NCBI GenBank assembly: GCA_022410635.1
Contig: JAJVDF010000016.1
Location: forward strand, 1,363,232 to 1,427,231
Length of the DNA stretch: 64,000 nt
Source: Tretioscincus oriximinensis
Taxonomy: Eukaryota; Chordata; Lepidosauria; Squamata; Gymnophthalmidae
Direction of reading: 5' to 3'
Under the pieces are notes generated by a model. It did not search any database, had not been told where the DNA came from, and was given only the letters and a program-made list of their open reading frames with translations. Position numbers and translations under genes: made by a program. Below are positions 1 to 12,400 of this stretch, piece by piece (position 1 is the stretch's first letter; every line of letters starts with the position of its first letter).

Positions 1-177
1 GCGGCGGCCGCCGTTGCCACCCCACCCCCACTGCCGCCGTACCGGCATTTTTTATTTAGGCGGGGCGGGGGCAGTGTTAGCGCCGCCACTGCCACCCCCC
101 GCCGCTTACGCCCCCCACCCCACCCCCCGCCTAAATAAAAGGTGCCGGTACTGCGTTCCGGCACAAAAAAAGCCCTG
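1..177 (-). mobile_element. Partial GC-rich hAT-type MITE, cut by window edge
   Basis: Its right end reads cggcacaaaaaaagccctg, the reverse complement of the left terminus of the element at 24641-24917. The inner part is the same kind of GC-rich, C- and G-run sequence with a tatttagg motif. The other end and TSD are outside the window. Confidence 0.6.
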
Positions 178-1556
178 GTTTTAATCCAGCTTCTGTCCAT
201 TTTCAGAATGGAAGAGCACAGCAGCAAAATGAGTGATTTCTTTTTCACACTATGATGCATGGTGGCACACAAGTTAAGAACAATGGCCTTTCAACAGTGA
301 AGTCTATATTCAAAGCGCAAGTGTCTGTCGTGGAGAGAGGTGATCGCCCTCTATTGGCCTTAACTTCAGTCAACCCAACTGGTCGCAAGTGAGCAATTTT
401 TTGGGTGAAAAAAGAGCTTGTGATCTGCTTTGATTCCCCTCGGGTGAGAAAAGCAGAGTATAAAGCACTAGAGGCTAAAGCAAAGAGAAGCCAAGTTTTC
501 CCATTGGGAAGAAAAAAATTTGTAGGGTTTTTTCTGTTTTGAAGGAAGAGAAACGTGTTACATAGTAGTATTTGGAAAGAACGATTTAATTAATAAGCTA
601 TTTCCTATTTTTGTTGTGATTCAGGTATTTGATATCTTGTACATAAGCGTGCATGTTTGAAGAAAAAAGGGAAGGGTTGATTTCAGGCCCATAAAAGGCA
701 ATTGCTGCCTGCAGCTCCATGTTTAGAGTTCCTTTGCAGCTGTGAATGTCAGTTTGGAATAGCTGTGCGCTTCTCTCGGGTTGTCTGCTTATATGTTTCA
801 TTAAAAAATATTTTTGTATAGATTTATACACAGACATAAGAAAGAAAAACTTCTTCCTCAAGGTAATTCCTGTGCTGCAGTGCTGAAACAGAATGGATCT
901 TTAGCAGGATTTTTTCTTAAACTAGATTTTTCTACTTACTGTATATTAAAGCCTCTGGGAAAGCTGGAGAAACTGAAGAGCTCTTCCAACATGTACTTTT
1001 AATCCATCTTTAGTCCTGAAGAACTGGGTAAAAGCAGGAAGAAAATGTGTTTTTCTTAGTTCATTCCAGTTTTTCAGGACTGACAGAGTAAAAGTCTGTG
1101 TTGGAACAAATTCTTAAATTAATCCAAACTTCAGAACTACTTCAGTAAAACACTAAATCAAAACGCTTTTAATATTGCATCTTTTCTACATAGATCTTTT
1201 TTAAAAAAACAACTTCTAGAGCAAAGAGGATGTAGTTAATGGTCATTTATTTTTCTTTCAAAGAAAAAGGAATGTAATTAATTACCCCCAACATGCCTTC
1301 CTTGCACATGGGCTTATTCCTCTTCCTCTTGATTCAACTAGTTTTCATGCTGCCTTGTGTTTCACAGCTCTTCTTCCGAACTGATATAAATGTACCAAAA
1401 TAGTACTGTTCCTGCTGGACTTACTCCCACAGACTGCAGGTGATAGAAGTTTTACTATACATAAGCCAAACAAATCTCTCTGCCATGATTTCAAGGATCA
1501 AGCTTTTTATCTGATCTTTGTTTGGCTGAGGGGTGTCACTAGCTTGTGACGATTAA
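178..1556. other. Presumed RRAGD intron 1, no recognised feature
   Basis: AT-rich noncoding sequence. No conserved exon with splice sites is visible on either strand, and the short open frames here look random. Confidence 0.5.
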
Positions 1557-1573
1557 CTGGATTTTGCAAACAT
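1557..1573. repeat. L1 target-site duplication, left copy
   Basis: ctggattttgcaaacat, identical to 3990-4006, abutting the L1 poly(A) end. Confidence 0.93.
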
Positions 1574-3989
1574 TTTTTTTCTTTTTTATATACCTCCACC
1601 ACACCACAAATGTGCTCCCCTCCCCTCCCCCCCCTACTTGAGAATATCCAACTCANTCTTAAGTAAATCTTTTCAAATCCAAAATCCAATATATTGTAAA
1701 TGCCGTGGGTGAATACATCTTATGAAATATCACATAGGAAATGAGAGGCCCTCCACTTTATATTCCATACTGTATGGGATACAATTCCCAATCTTTTTAA
1801 CCTTCTTTCCCTTAAAAAATCAAAGAGTACAATTTCTGCCATATAATCATACCAGGCTTCCTGGGTCCATTTATCTTTGTTTTTCCATCCTCTTGCTATC
1901 TGAATATGTGCTGCCCTTATCCCTTGCTTAAGTATATATACCTTATCCCACCCTAATTGTCTTAAATTCTTATTTCCTATAAGGACCTCCTTCACCACAG
2001 GGATATTTACCTGGAGTATATTTGTAAGTTCCCCTGCAATCTCCTCCCAATACTTCTTTACTTCTCTGCAATCAAACCACATATGCATGTAAGTCCCTAT
2101 ATCTGTACCACAATGCCAACACAATGATGGTATATTAAGCATATGTGATAATTGACTAGGAGTTCTGTACCACTTTGTCATTAGTTTCAGTTCCACTTCT
2201 CTAAATTTGTTATATTTAATTAAAAGGAAATCATTTCTCCACCCTTCCCAATTTTCGTCATTCATGTCTAAGTCCTGCGTCCACCTTTGTTTTATGCTTT
2301 CATAATTTTTATATCTGTCTTTGTTTATTAATCTATATAATATTCCTACTAATGATTTTTCGCCTTGTAATTTTCTGTATATTTTTCATATTCTGATGGT
2401 GCCTCTCTCATTTTTTGTATTATTAATGGTTTATTTATAAAATTATATATTGCTGCTTCTGTTATCCATTGTAATGGTGTTTCTCTCATCTCTCTTAACC
2501 TCTCTATCGTCCATGGTGCTCCTCTATCATCATATAGCTCCTGAATAATTCTTATTCCTTTACTTTTCAACATCTGTATATATTTTGATAAATTTTCTTC
2601 TCCTTTGTTTTTAATAATCTTTAAAGAGGCAGTTTTATAACAATCCATTTTAAATTTTCTTTGAACCTGACGCCATACTTTCCATGTTGCTGTCAATGGT
2701 GGTAACCATTTTTTGTTGTTGTTGTCTTGAAATATTCTCTATCATAAGCGTGGAATTTACCATTTCATTTAATCTTAATTCCATATTCACTACCTTATAT
2801 TCTCCTCTGTGCTCCAACTCTACTGCTTTCCAGAACTGAAATGTCTCCNAATATGTTTGTAAACAGGGGATTCCCCAACCTAATTGATCCTGATTTGAGA
2901 AGAAAGTCCTCTTAGGAATTCTCCTTGTACTGTCTTGCAAAGCCCATTTCTTTATCTCCCTTTCCNATTCTCTGAACATATTCAATGGTGTTTGTCCAGG
3001 TATAGTTTGAAAAAAATATAGGAATCTAGGAAGGATCATCATTTTATAAGCTCTTACCTTAGATATTAATGGCCATCTATTGGTAGGCCAAGCAATTAAT
3101 TTCTTCTTAATTTTCTTCCATAATATTTTATAATTTGCCTTAATCATCTTTTCTGGATTTTTTGCGCAGTTCCTAGTCCAGTTATTTGACCTATGATTTG
3201 TTTTTCTCTTGCAGTTATATTCAACATCAAAATTTCAGATTTTTCTATATTTATTTTTAGGCCTGAAATTTTCTCAAAATCACTTATATCAGTAATTAAA
3301 TTGGGTAGTGTATTAATTGGATCTTCTGTGATTACTAGGGCATCATCCGCATATAAATTAATTTTTAATTGGTCCCTCCCATATTTATAACCTTTAATAT
3401 TATTATTATTTCTGATCATGTTTGCTAAGGGTTCTATTGCCATTAAAAAAATTAGTGGGGACAATGGGCATCCTTGTTTTACTCCATTTTTAATCTGAAC
3501 AAATTCAGAGACTCCTGAGTTTACTCTAATTCTTGCTCTATTATCGCTATATAAATTTCCAATGGTTCTCGTGAAGTTCACTCCACACCCTATCTTATCA
3601 CAAATTTTCATTATGTATTGATGGTTTACTGAATCAAAAGCTTTGTATACATCTAACTTTATCAAAGCTACTTTCCTCTTATGGAGCTTAGCATGGTTAA
3701 GAACATTAACCGCGTTTCTTATTGGGTCCTCAATCTTCCTACCTTTAATAAATCCATATTGGTCTTCTTCAATCAAATTTGGAATCCGCTTTTCCAATCT
3801 CATAGTCAATATCTTTGCAAAAATTTTGTAATCCACATTTGCTAATGAGATAGGTCTATATGATTCCACATTTTCTTTTGGCTTTCCTGATTTCCAGACA
3901 GGGATAATCTCTGTTTCTTTCCATGTGTCTGGTATATCCTGTATCGAAAGTACCTTATTAAAGAGGATTTCTAAATTTGGTATAATTTC
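1574..3989 (-). mobile_element. 5'-truncated L1 LINE, with TSD
   Basis: The minus strand carries ORF2 fragments: fingers and palm of the reverse transcriptase (YRPISLANVDYKIFAKILT; FIKGR; ALIKLDVYKAFDSVNH; GVKQGCPLSPLIF; catalytic LYADDALVI) at about 3150-3985. Downstream pieces follow at 2650-3147 and 2349-2696, then a C-terminal segment at 1720-2265 with the L1 cysteine motif CWHCGTDIGTYMHMWFDC. Frameshifts between fragments and two N bases mean it is not intact as assembled. A T-run at 1574-1588 is the poly(A) tail on the minus strand. The 17-bp sequence ctggattttgcaaacat occurs perfectly at 1557-1573 and 3990-4006, marking the target-site duplication. The endonuclease domain and ORF1 are lost by 5' truncation. 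Confidence 0.95.
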
Positions 3990-4006
3990 CTGGATTTTGC
4001 AAACAT
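3990..4006. repeat. L1 target-site duplication, right copy
   Basis: Identical 17 bp at the truncated 5' end of the L1. Confidence 0.93.
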
Positions 4007-4624
4007 GATTCACTTTTGAACGTTGATTGAAGCAAATTTGTGGTGTTTGGAAGACAGATCTTGTGATATTTTGTTGTTTATTTTATAAACCACTTTGAAA
4101 CTACTGGTATAATCGTACAAGGCTTATTTTTGCAAAGAACCATCTTTTTTATGCGTATTAAAACAAACAAATCTCAGATCAGAACCTAAAAATTAACCCC
4201 TGTGATAATACCCTTCACTTCATTTTATTGCCTATTGGCTATCCCTTCCCTGATTTATAATTATGGCTCGAGGAAGCTCACTCTATGAAGAGCATTTCCC
4301 ATGGCGTTATTATTTCTTGTCAGTGGAAAGGGTATATAATTGAAAGTAAGGGTCATTCTGGAAGATTTTTTTAAAATCTGCCTGTCCCTCAAGACTCGCA
4401 TTGAGTCTTCTTGTCTGATTCTTGCCTTTGGTGAAGACTAGAGCAGTAAAGAAATTCTACAAATATATGGTATTGAGGCAGTATTGTGAAATTGAAAGTA
4501 GATATGTGCAATTTTGCAACACCTAATTTTCTTATTAGTTGTGGTACCTTTGTATAAGTAATGGGTATTTTCAGAATTAATGTGAAGGCCTTCCTTTCGA
4601 TACGGGTTGGGCTAGGAAGCAGCT
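4007..4624. other. Intronic spacer, nothing recognised
   Basis: AT-rich sequence between the L1 and the CR1 fragment, with no coding or structural signal seen. Confidence 0.5.
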
Positions 4625-4842
4625 GTTATATCAATATTTACTAGGATGGATGTCTTAATACTGCTTCTGGGATGGAGTGACAGGTAGTATTTATGAAATG
4701 TCATTTGGAGAGAGTCAAAAGCAGGTTTTTCCTTCTGCTCGAGAATACCCAGGTGTAATTGATGGGCCCTGTCTAAGACAGCATGCTGGACTAGATGGTC
4801 TATGGCCCAATTCTGCAGGGCTCCTGTTATGTAAGCACAATA
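4625..4842 (+). mobile_element. CR1 LINE 3'-end fragment
   Basis: It matches, in reverse orientation, the CR1 tail seen at 55559 and 29449: tactaggatggatgtc, then a CR1-like middle, then gctggactagatggtctatg and a terminal cctgttatgtaag. It is diverged, so an older copy. Confidence 0.7.
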
Positions 4843-4915
4843 CAAATGCTGTCTACATGCAGCCTTAGTGGTAATTCAAATAGAAGGTAGTCTAATGTTT
4901 GTGAAGCACCTAAAA

Positions 4916-5943
4916 CAGGGATCCTCAAACTACGTGGGCCACATGCGGCCTGCTGAGGACATTTATCCAGCCCACAAGATGCTGTTGTCGCTGCCGTCTG
5001 TCCTGCTTAGCAGCCGACTAGTCCCAGACTCACAGTAACACATCCCTTGCCTTTTCAATAGCGCATGCTGTGGCGACCCCTACTTGAGGGCCCCACGATT
5101 AGTTGATCCTCCCAGCTAGGGGTGCCACAATATCCTCCTTTTTGCCCAAGCCAGCACCCACAACTGCTTGGAACAACAGTAATATCCTCAAGCCTACACA
5201 GGGCCTCTGCGTTTACCTCAATGATGGGGCTTTATTCCCAGCCCCCACCAGTAGCGTGCTTATTTAGTGTTGCTACATAAACAAAAGAAAGATATTTGAA
5301 TTGAAACAAATAACAAGTTTATTGTTAACAAATAAGAAATAGAAAGAAAGATAATAATAATAAAGCTTCGGCTTTTATAAAGTAAGCCTAACTCAAGCTC
5401 AAACTCCAAGCAAGAGCAACCTTTGCTTCCAGAACTTAAAAGAGACAGGCACGATGTCTATTTGTTTTAGCCCCAAGTCAAGCCTCAACTTTGACCCTTC
5501 CAGACCACCATACACTTCCACCCCTCCCTCTGAGGCAGATCAGAAGCGGACCCCTCTGTCAACTTGCTACACCACAAGTCTCTCCGACAGAAAGGCCTCT
5601 AGCCCTGGTCAGCTTCCCTTTTATCTGCTGACCAGCCGGCTATTCGAGGCCCCATTGGCTGGCTCCTCCAGCCATGCCCCCTCCCAAACAGGGATCCAGG
5701 AAGCCACGCCCCTGCCCAGGCCTGCTCTTCCCCCCTCCCTCTGGGATATCTGGTAAGTTTATGAAAGAAATACAAACCTTTACAATGGAGAACGCCACAC
5801 ATGCACACAATGAACACTTCATGACACTAGGCGGCTTGAAAACTAGGAATTTGTTCATAGTTTTTAAAAAAACTATAGTCTGCCCCACCAACGGTCTGAG
5901 GAACAGTGAACTGGCCCCTTTTTAAAACGTTTGAAGATCCCTG
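4916..5943 (+). mobile_element. hAT (Charlie-like) non-autonomous DNA transposon with 8-bp TSD
   Basis: Terminal inverted repeats cagggatcctcaaac and gtttgaagatccctg differ at one base. The element is flanked by a perfect 8-bp duplication acctaaaa (4908-4915 and 5944-5951), the hAT hallmark. Subterminal sequence such as gggccacatgcggcc and cagactatag-type stretches is typical of Charlie-group elements. It is about 1,028 bp with no transposase reading frame. The internal 5280-5760 looks like unrelated filler. Confidence 0.9.
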
Positions 5944-6164
5944 ACCTAAAATACGCATCTCTTTCCCTGACATTGCTGTAAGAATTTGTTTTTTTTCTCT
6001 TTTCCCACTCAGCATTTAATGTTGCTTAAGATAACCATTTGGCATTGTTTTAAAATGATGTTGGCATCATTTTTGTGTTTTGTTATAAACTGCTTAGTGG
6101 TTTTTCAAGTGAGGAAAGCCGTATGTAAATGTTTTAAGTAAAATAGTATGTTATTTTTATTCAG

Positions 6165-6460
6165 TCCTAGATTTCAATGATCCCTTTAGTACTGAAGTCA
6201 AGCCAAGGATTCTCCTCATGGGTTTGAGAAGAAGTGGAAAATCTTCCATTCAGAAAGTTGTCTTTCACAAAATGTCACCAAATGAAACACTCTTCTTGGA
6301 GAGCACCAACAAGATCTGCAGAGAAGATGTCTCCAACAGCTCTTTTGTGAACTTTCAGATATGGGATTTCCCAGGACAGATTGACTTTTTTGATCCAACC
6401 TTTGACTATGAGATGATTTTCCGAGGCACCGGAGCACTGATATTCGTTATTGATTCTCAG
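6165..6460 (+). CDS. RRAGD: RRAGD exon 2 (GTPase P-loop, switch and G3)
   Basis: Preceded by a pyrimidine tract ending in cag and followed by gtaagg. It begins with the last two bases of a split codon and then reads 98 codons from [10 protein letters not shown] to LIFVIDSQ. It carries the P-loop [14 protein letters not shown] and the [22 protein letters not shown] block, the most conserved part of RagC/D proteins. Confidence 0.96.
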
Positions 6461-9400
6461 GTAAGGAAAAAGCTCTGATGTTAGCTTACTTTTCTCTTGC
6501 GTTCATATTCATGATGATAGGTAATAGATAATAGAGGCTATGGCCAGTTTATACTTACCTGTGGGTATAGTTACATTCACTCCCTAATTTATTCTCTAAA
6601 TATATTATTCTCCATTTTGTTTACACATTCTAATCTTTTCCATATTATTTTCATTATTAATCCTACAATTTAATATTTTTACTGCTAACATATTTATTAC
6701 ACCATTTACTTATCATCCGTATAGACTTGTCTTTCCATCTTCCTGTTGAAACTATTTGAGAATTCTTGGAAATGTGGGCTAAAAAAAGGAGATAGAATTA
6801 TTTGAAGCAAATAAGTTAGAATTGGAGTATTCCTGAAATCAATAATACATTTTTTTTCGAGTATACATTTTATAATATATCATAAATGATATATTATATA
6901 TATCAACTCACTAAAATATTTCTTTTGTTGTAGAGGAAAATATATTGAAGAAAATGTGATCTTACCATTAAAGTAAAAATTGTTCTTATTCCTAATTACA
7001 GTAGTTTTTGAAACTCAATTTGTTTGTCCATTTTTTGTTTATAGGATGACTATATGGAAGCGTTAGCTAGACTACACCTCACAGTGACAAGAGCATATAA
7101 AGTGAACCCAGATATAAATTTTGAAATATTTATTCATAAAGTGGATGGTTTGTCTGACGATCATAAGATTGAAACCCAAAGAGACATTCATCAGAGGACA
7201 AATGATGATCTTGCGGATGCCGGACTGGAGAAAATCCACTTGAGGTGATAGCGCTTTCTTGAGACACAATGGGAAAGATGGAGGAAGGAAAGGAGTTTAT
7301 TCTGTGTAATATTAAAGTAAATAAGTGCTTTTCATAGCACATTTATCTTAAGAATAAGGTTTACTTCATAATGCAGTACACCACAAAATTTTGTGTGTTC
7401 AGATAATTAAATTCAGAATACTACTTTTTTGCTGTACAGGACACACATTTTTGGGTAATTGCTTCTAAAATAATTCTGTATTTTTTAATTTTTCTTTTCT
7501 AAATAATCCTTTATAAATTATATGGTGCAAAATATGGTATCCTTTTAAAAACATTTTTATTTTTATAAATGGTACAAATATAACAAAAGTAAATCGTAAC
7601 ATAAATACCAAACATAAACAATAATTCCCATACATATGTTGAAAGATATATATAAAAGACTAACAAAAGAAATAAACACACAATATATTATATATAACTT
7701 TTAACACAAGCAACATCCCATGCTTTCTCCCTTGTTCCCATGCAATATTTCTTAATTCATTCCTTTTCTAATCAAAGTAGCAAAACATTTTGTAAATATC
7801 CCTTAATGGTTTCCTTATTATATATTTCTTAATCGTATTCCATTTTACTTTCATAACATCTTTAGTGCCCATATTCTCTGTATCGATAATTACACTGTTA
7901 AGTAATATTTCAAATTCTATTTGCTCCACTACATAAAAATCTTTCCTTAGTCCATATGATCAAAAGTTTCCATCTCAGAACCATCACTCTTTGTGCTCCT
8001 GAGATCAGACTTTCCAAAATCGCACTTTGTTTTTACTTATCTTGCAAATTTGAAGTCCTAAAAACATCCTTTTTATACATCGATCTCTTGATATTTCTTG
8101 TTTGGAGAAAAACTACTTCAGTCTATGGTTTCTGTTTGTTAAATGCTAAGAATCATAGGTTATTGCTATGAAACTGGCTTTACCTTTCCAATTTAATAAG
8201 GCTGTATATTAAAAAACTATTTATTTAAAAAGAAAGTTCACTAATTTTTTCTTTTCCAGCTTTTATTTAACAAGTATATACGACCATTCAATATTTGAAG
8301 CTTTTAGTAAAGTGGTACAGAAACTGATTCCCCAGCTGCCAACCCTGGAAAATCTGCTCAACATTTTTATTTCGGTAATTTTTTTATATATAAATATTTA
8401 TATATGGTGTTTCCATCTGCCTATACATATTTAGATTTTTAAGTTATTATTTTCAAACAGGCAATGTATTTTGTGACTATGACAGCTTGGAATTTTGCAA
8501 GAAAACCAAACATTTTGAAATCAACATGTTGTAGTTCTTATAAATGTGTGAGGTTACATCCTTGGAATTATGGTAGTCAGGACAAATCGTATTGTTTTTC
8601 CTGCTCACGCTTTCTTAGTGTTTTACAAGTTCATAGCTATGTTTGATCTATCCTTGTTATATTGTAAAGAAACCTCCAAATTAATAATTTGAATAGAACA
8701 ACTGCAGATAAGAACAATTGTGTCCAAAGTTTTGGCTTTGAGATTATTTTGTGTTGTGTGCAGTGGGTTTGGACTGCAATTTAAGTAGTTTTAACTAGTT
8801 CAGTTCCATTTTGAGAGTCTTTACATCTTAATATACTGCTCAAAACAATTAAGGGAATATTTTAACATAACAGTGTAACACTAAGTGTTCCCTTAATTGT
8901 TTTGAGCAGTATATATTTTTGTTGATTATATTTGTATTCCTTAGTTGCTGGAATGCAGCAATTATTAAAAAGTCACAACTTCAATGAGATTTAAATGCTT
9001 CTTTTTCTGGATTACATTTAAGTTCATAACATTACTTTCTGTAGTTGTACAAAAGTATTGTAAAAATTGCTGATAAACATACACTTTCCTCAGCATTTCA
9101 GCAGCTTGAAGTTGCTATGCTATATGGGGGGAAAGAAATAATATTTAGTTCAATTGGATTCAGTTTAATATATTCCTTTTTGTTCCTATGCCTCCTTGTA
9201 GAACTCTGGAATTGAGAAGGCATTTCTCTTTGATGTTGTCAGTAAAATATATATTGCAACAGACAGTACTCCAGTGGACATGCAGACATATGAGCTCAGC
9301 TGTGATATGATAGATGTTGTTATTGACATTTCCTGCATCTATGGGTAAGTGGTGGAATATTCTTACGTTATCCTTGTCGTGGCCTGAACAACTGTTACTC

Positions 9401-12400
9401 TGCAAAAGTTACACTTAACAGCACAGACATCTGTTGTGCTTCAATAGGGGTCTTTATAGGCAGGCTTGTTCTCCCTCCAATTGGCAAGAACAGCTTACTG
9501 AAAATATAGTGAGAATTGTCAATCACAGTGAGCGAAAGTTTAAAAGTATCTGGTTGAGGATAATGAGTGGGAGTAAAGGCTTATCAATACTCCAGTTGTT
9601 TCTAGATAAAAACAGAAATTAAAAATTCTAACTATAGTTGTCTGCGTTTGGCTTCTACTTCAGGAAAGCTTTTAGCAATGCTTGACTTTTAGTCTTCTTT
9701 TGTACAGGTTCTGATACCAGTTCCTAGAGTGCAACGGTGCCTCCACAAGACCTGGTTGGCAGAAGAATAGGATAGAGTAGACATTATGTAGAAACTTTGC
9801 AAGGAAGTGAATTTAAGGCCTAACCACAAAATCCCTTCCTCTTGCAGGCACTATCACTATTCTAGCAACTCTATTTTATCAGTTTTGTGGTCATTTTATT
9901 ATGTTCTGTCCTAAGGCTTTAAGGAATAAAATGGGGTAGAAATAAATAAACTGCTCTCAGATTAGTCAGTGATATGTCATTTGTAGATATAAAGAGACTG
10001 ACTTACTTAGATGGCTGCTCTAATTAGTTCAGCATTGTTCATCTGACAGGTATTAATCCTTGGAGTTTCAAAGTCTTTCCCAAAGTTTCCTACATGTGGA
10101 TTGAGAACAGATACTTTCTCACTATATTTAAAAATAAGATCTTATTCATTATCTGTTCCATGCATCATAGATTTTATTCATTACTGTCAGAGGCTTAACA
10201 CTTTTAAGCAGCATAGATCGGTGGTAGAACAAATGATTTTTATATAGAAATTCCTGCATTCAATCTGGCATATTTTGAAAGAAAAGAGACTATCTGCACA
10301 GACCTTTGTGCTTGATGAAATAATGGTCTGATTTGGTGTAGCATTCTATATACCACATGTGAAAATCAAATTAGTGATGCAGAGGACTGTAAATTTGGCT
10401 TAGATCATTAGAGTCAGAAGAACACTTTGGAGATGTGGACAAAGAACATGCAAAATTGAGAAAAATTGTGAAGAATGAGACAGCCCTGTGTGAACGGGGT
10501 GTACTTTGAGCCTGTCCTAGAATGCAGAACCAATTGTCCATACTTAATGCTAATTAGTGTATTTAATCTGTTGTATTGTGGTATAGTATTGATACTTAGG
10601 GATGTGTATAAACCATGCAATGCAATTCAATTTGGGGCCAAACTGAACAGAGTGTTACACTCCAGAACAGTTAGATTGCTTTTGAAGCTTGAGAAATTAC
10701 CCAAAGAGGCAGATTTTTACTTAGCAGCCCTGTGTGGCACAGTCTAAAAGAAAATTTAACTTTTCCACCAATACCTGAACAGTAATCATAGGAAACAAAG
10801 GATAATTCATTCCGTATTACTTCCCTGTGATTGAGCTCCCTGAATCAGTCTTCAGATCAAACTAAAATTAGTTTGGTTCAACCTGGTTTGAACTCAAACT
10901 GAGTAGAGTAGGGGTGTGCAAGTTCACACCCCTGCAAGTGTCTCTTCATTGTCAGTTATTGGACTCAAGGAAGGATTCTGATAAAAAGTGCCACTTGCGT
11001 TGGGTTAACTGCCAACCTGAGATTACACGTTTAAGAATATTAAATTCAGTGGGAACATTGAGAAATAAACATCTAGGAATCCAGCTGTGTCTTGAACTCT
11101 CTTTAGATTAGTTGCATTTGAAGCCAAGCTTTGTAAAAGTAGAAGAAGCTATAAGCTTATTTAAATAAAGCACAGCCGGCCTTTCTTTCAGTACCAGTTC
11201 AAAGGTTGCAGGGCTGCTGCATATCAGTTTAGTAGTCATATGGCAACAGCAAACAATAGCAACCAGACGTAAGATCATCTAATACAGTAGTGATAAGAAA
11301 AGTTTGCCAGTTGTTAGTTAAGGAATCGATATGTCAGTAGTGCTCAGATTGGTGCTTTGAGTTCTAAAAATATAAGAGCACAAGAACACAGCCCTGCTGA
11401 ATCAGATCACAACCCATCTAGTTCAGCATTCTGTGGCACACTGCAACTTCAGATATTGTCAGTCCAAAGAGCCTGGCAAATGGCAAAGAATGATAGGGCT
11501 GTGATTCAACAATTTCTAGAGAATGGCTCTGTCCACAGGTGTTTCAAGGTGGGGCAATTGGGGGCCCTCAGGTCTGACCATTATGGGAGGATGGCAGTGA
11601 ATCTGAGCCCTCCTTCCTTTCCTTTAGGCTCTTCAGCGTGATAGTTGGTCTTTGATGCTCTGCGCCAAGTTGCATGGTGTGGTAATTAGAGCATCAGAAA
11701 CCAAACACATTGCTGAAGAGCTTAACAATAACAGCAGTAGCTAGAACAGAAGGGGGCCCTTAGTTAATCTACCTAGGGCCCCCAAGACCCTAGCTTCGCC
11801 AGGGTCTTTGTCCCCATTTTTTCTGATTTTGTAGTCTTTAGCTGAGCATCTCTGCCAAAAATTTCCACTGCCTTTATTTAATTATTTTATTATGCTGTAC
11901 ATAATAAAGACCTACAACAGAAGGGCACACAATCTCTTTATTTCCTTATACTTCTATGCTGCTTAACAGCAATAAAAATAGAGTGAAAAACAAAGATACT
12001 TAAAGCATACAACAATGCTTGAAAGTTGGTGTGTGTGGGGAACTGTTTCTTCAGCCAGAAACCAGTAAAAGAAATATCTTCAAATATTTTCTGAGAATAG
12101 ACCATTCCATGGTCAGGTGAAAATATCCAGTACCAGGTTCTAACCCTCTTTGCTGTTGAAAGTAATGATTTAAGCAGGAGGGAGATCCTAAGACCTGAGC
12201 ATTTTGATAAAGGAGGAAATGTTCCTTTAGATACGCAATATAATCCATTTTCGGTTCTCTTTTTCATTATGTGTATCATGTGTATTTGACCATGTCTGGG
12301 GAAAAACTCCTTGTTTCATTTGAAGGTAGCCAAATATGAAAAACAAAGTTGATTTTTTTAGTACTCTGCTTTCATTATCTTAATCTTCCATTATGTCCTG

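Noticed and set aside
5454..5925. Open frames on both strands around 5.5-5.9 kb
   Set aside because: They lie inside the hAT element, start and stop without domain similarity, and overlap on opposite strands.
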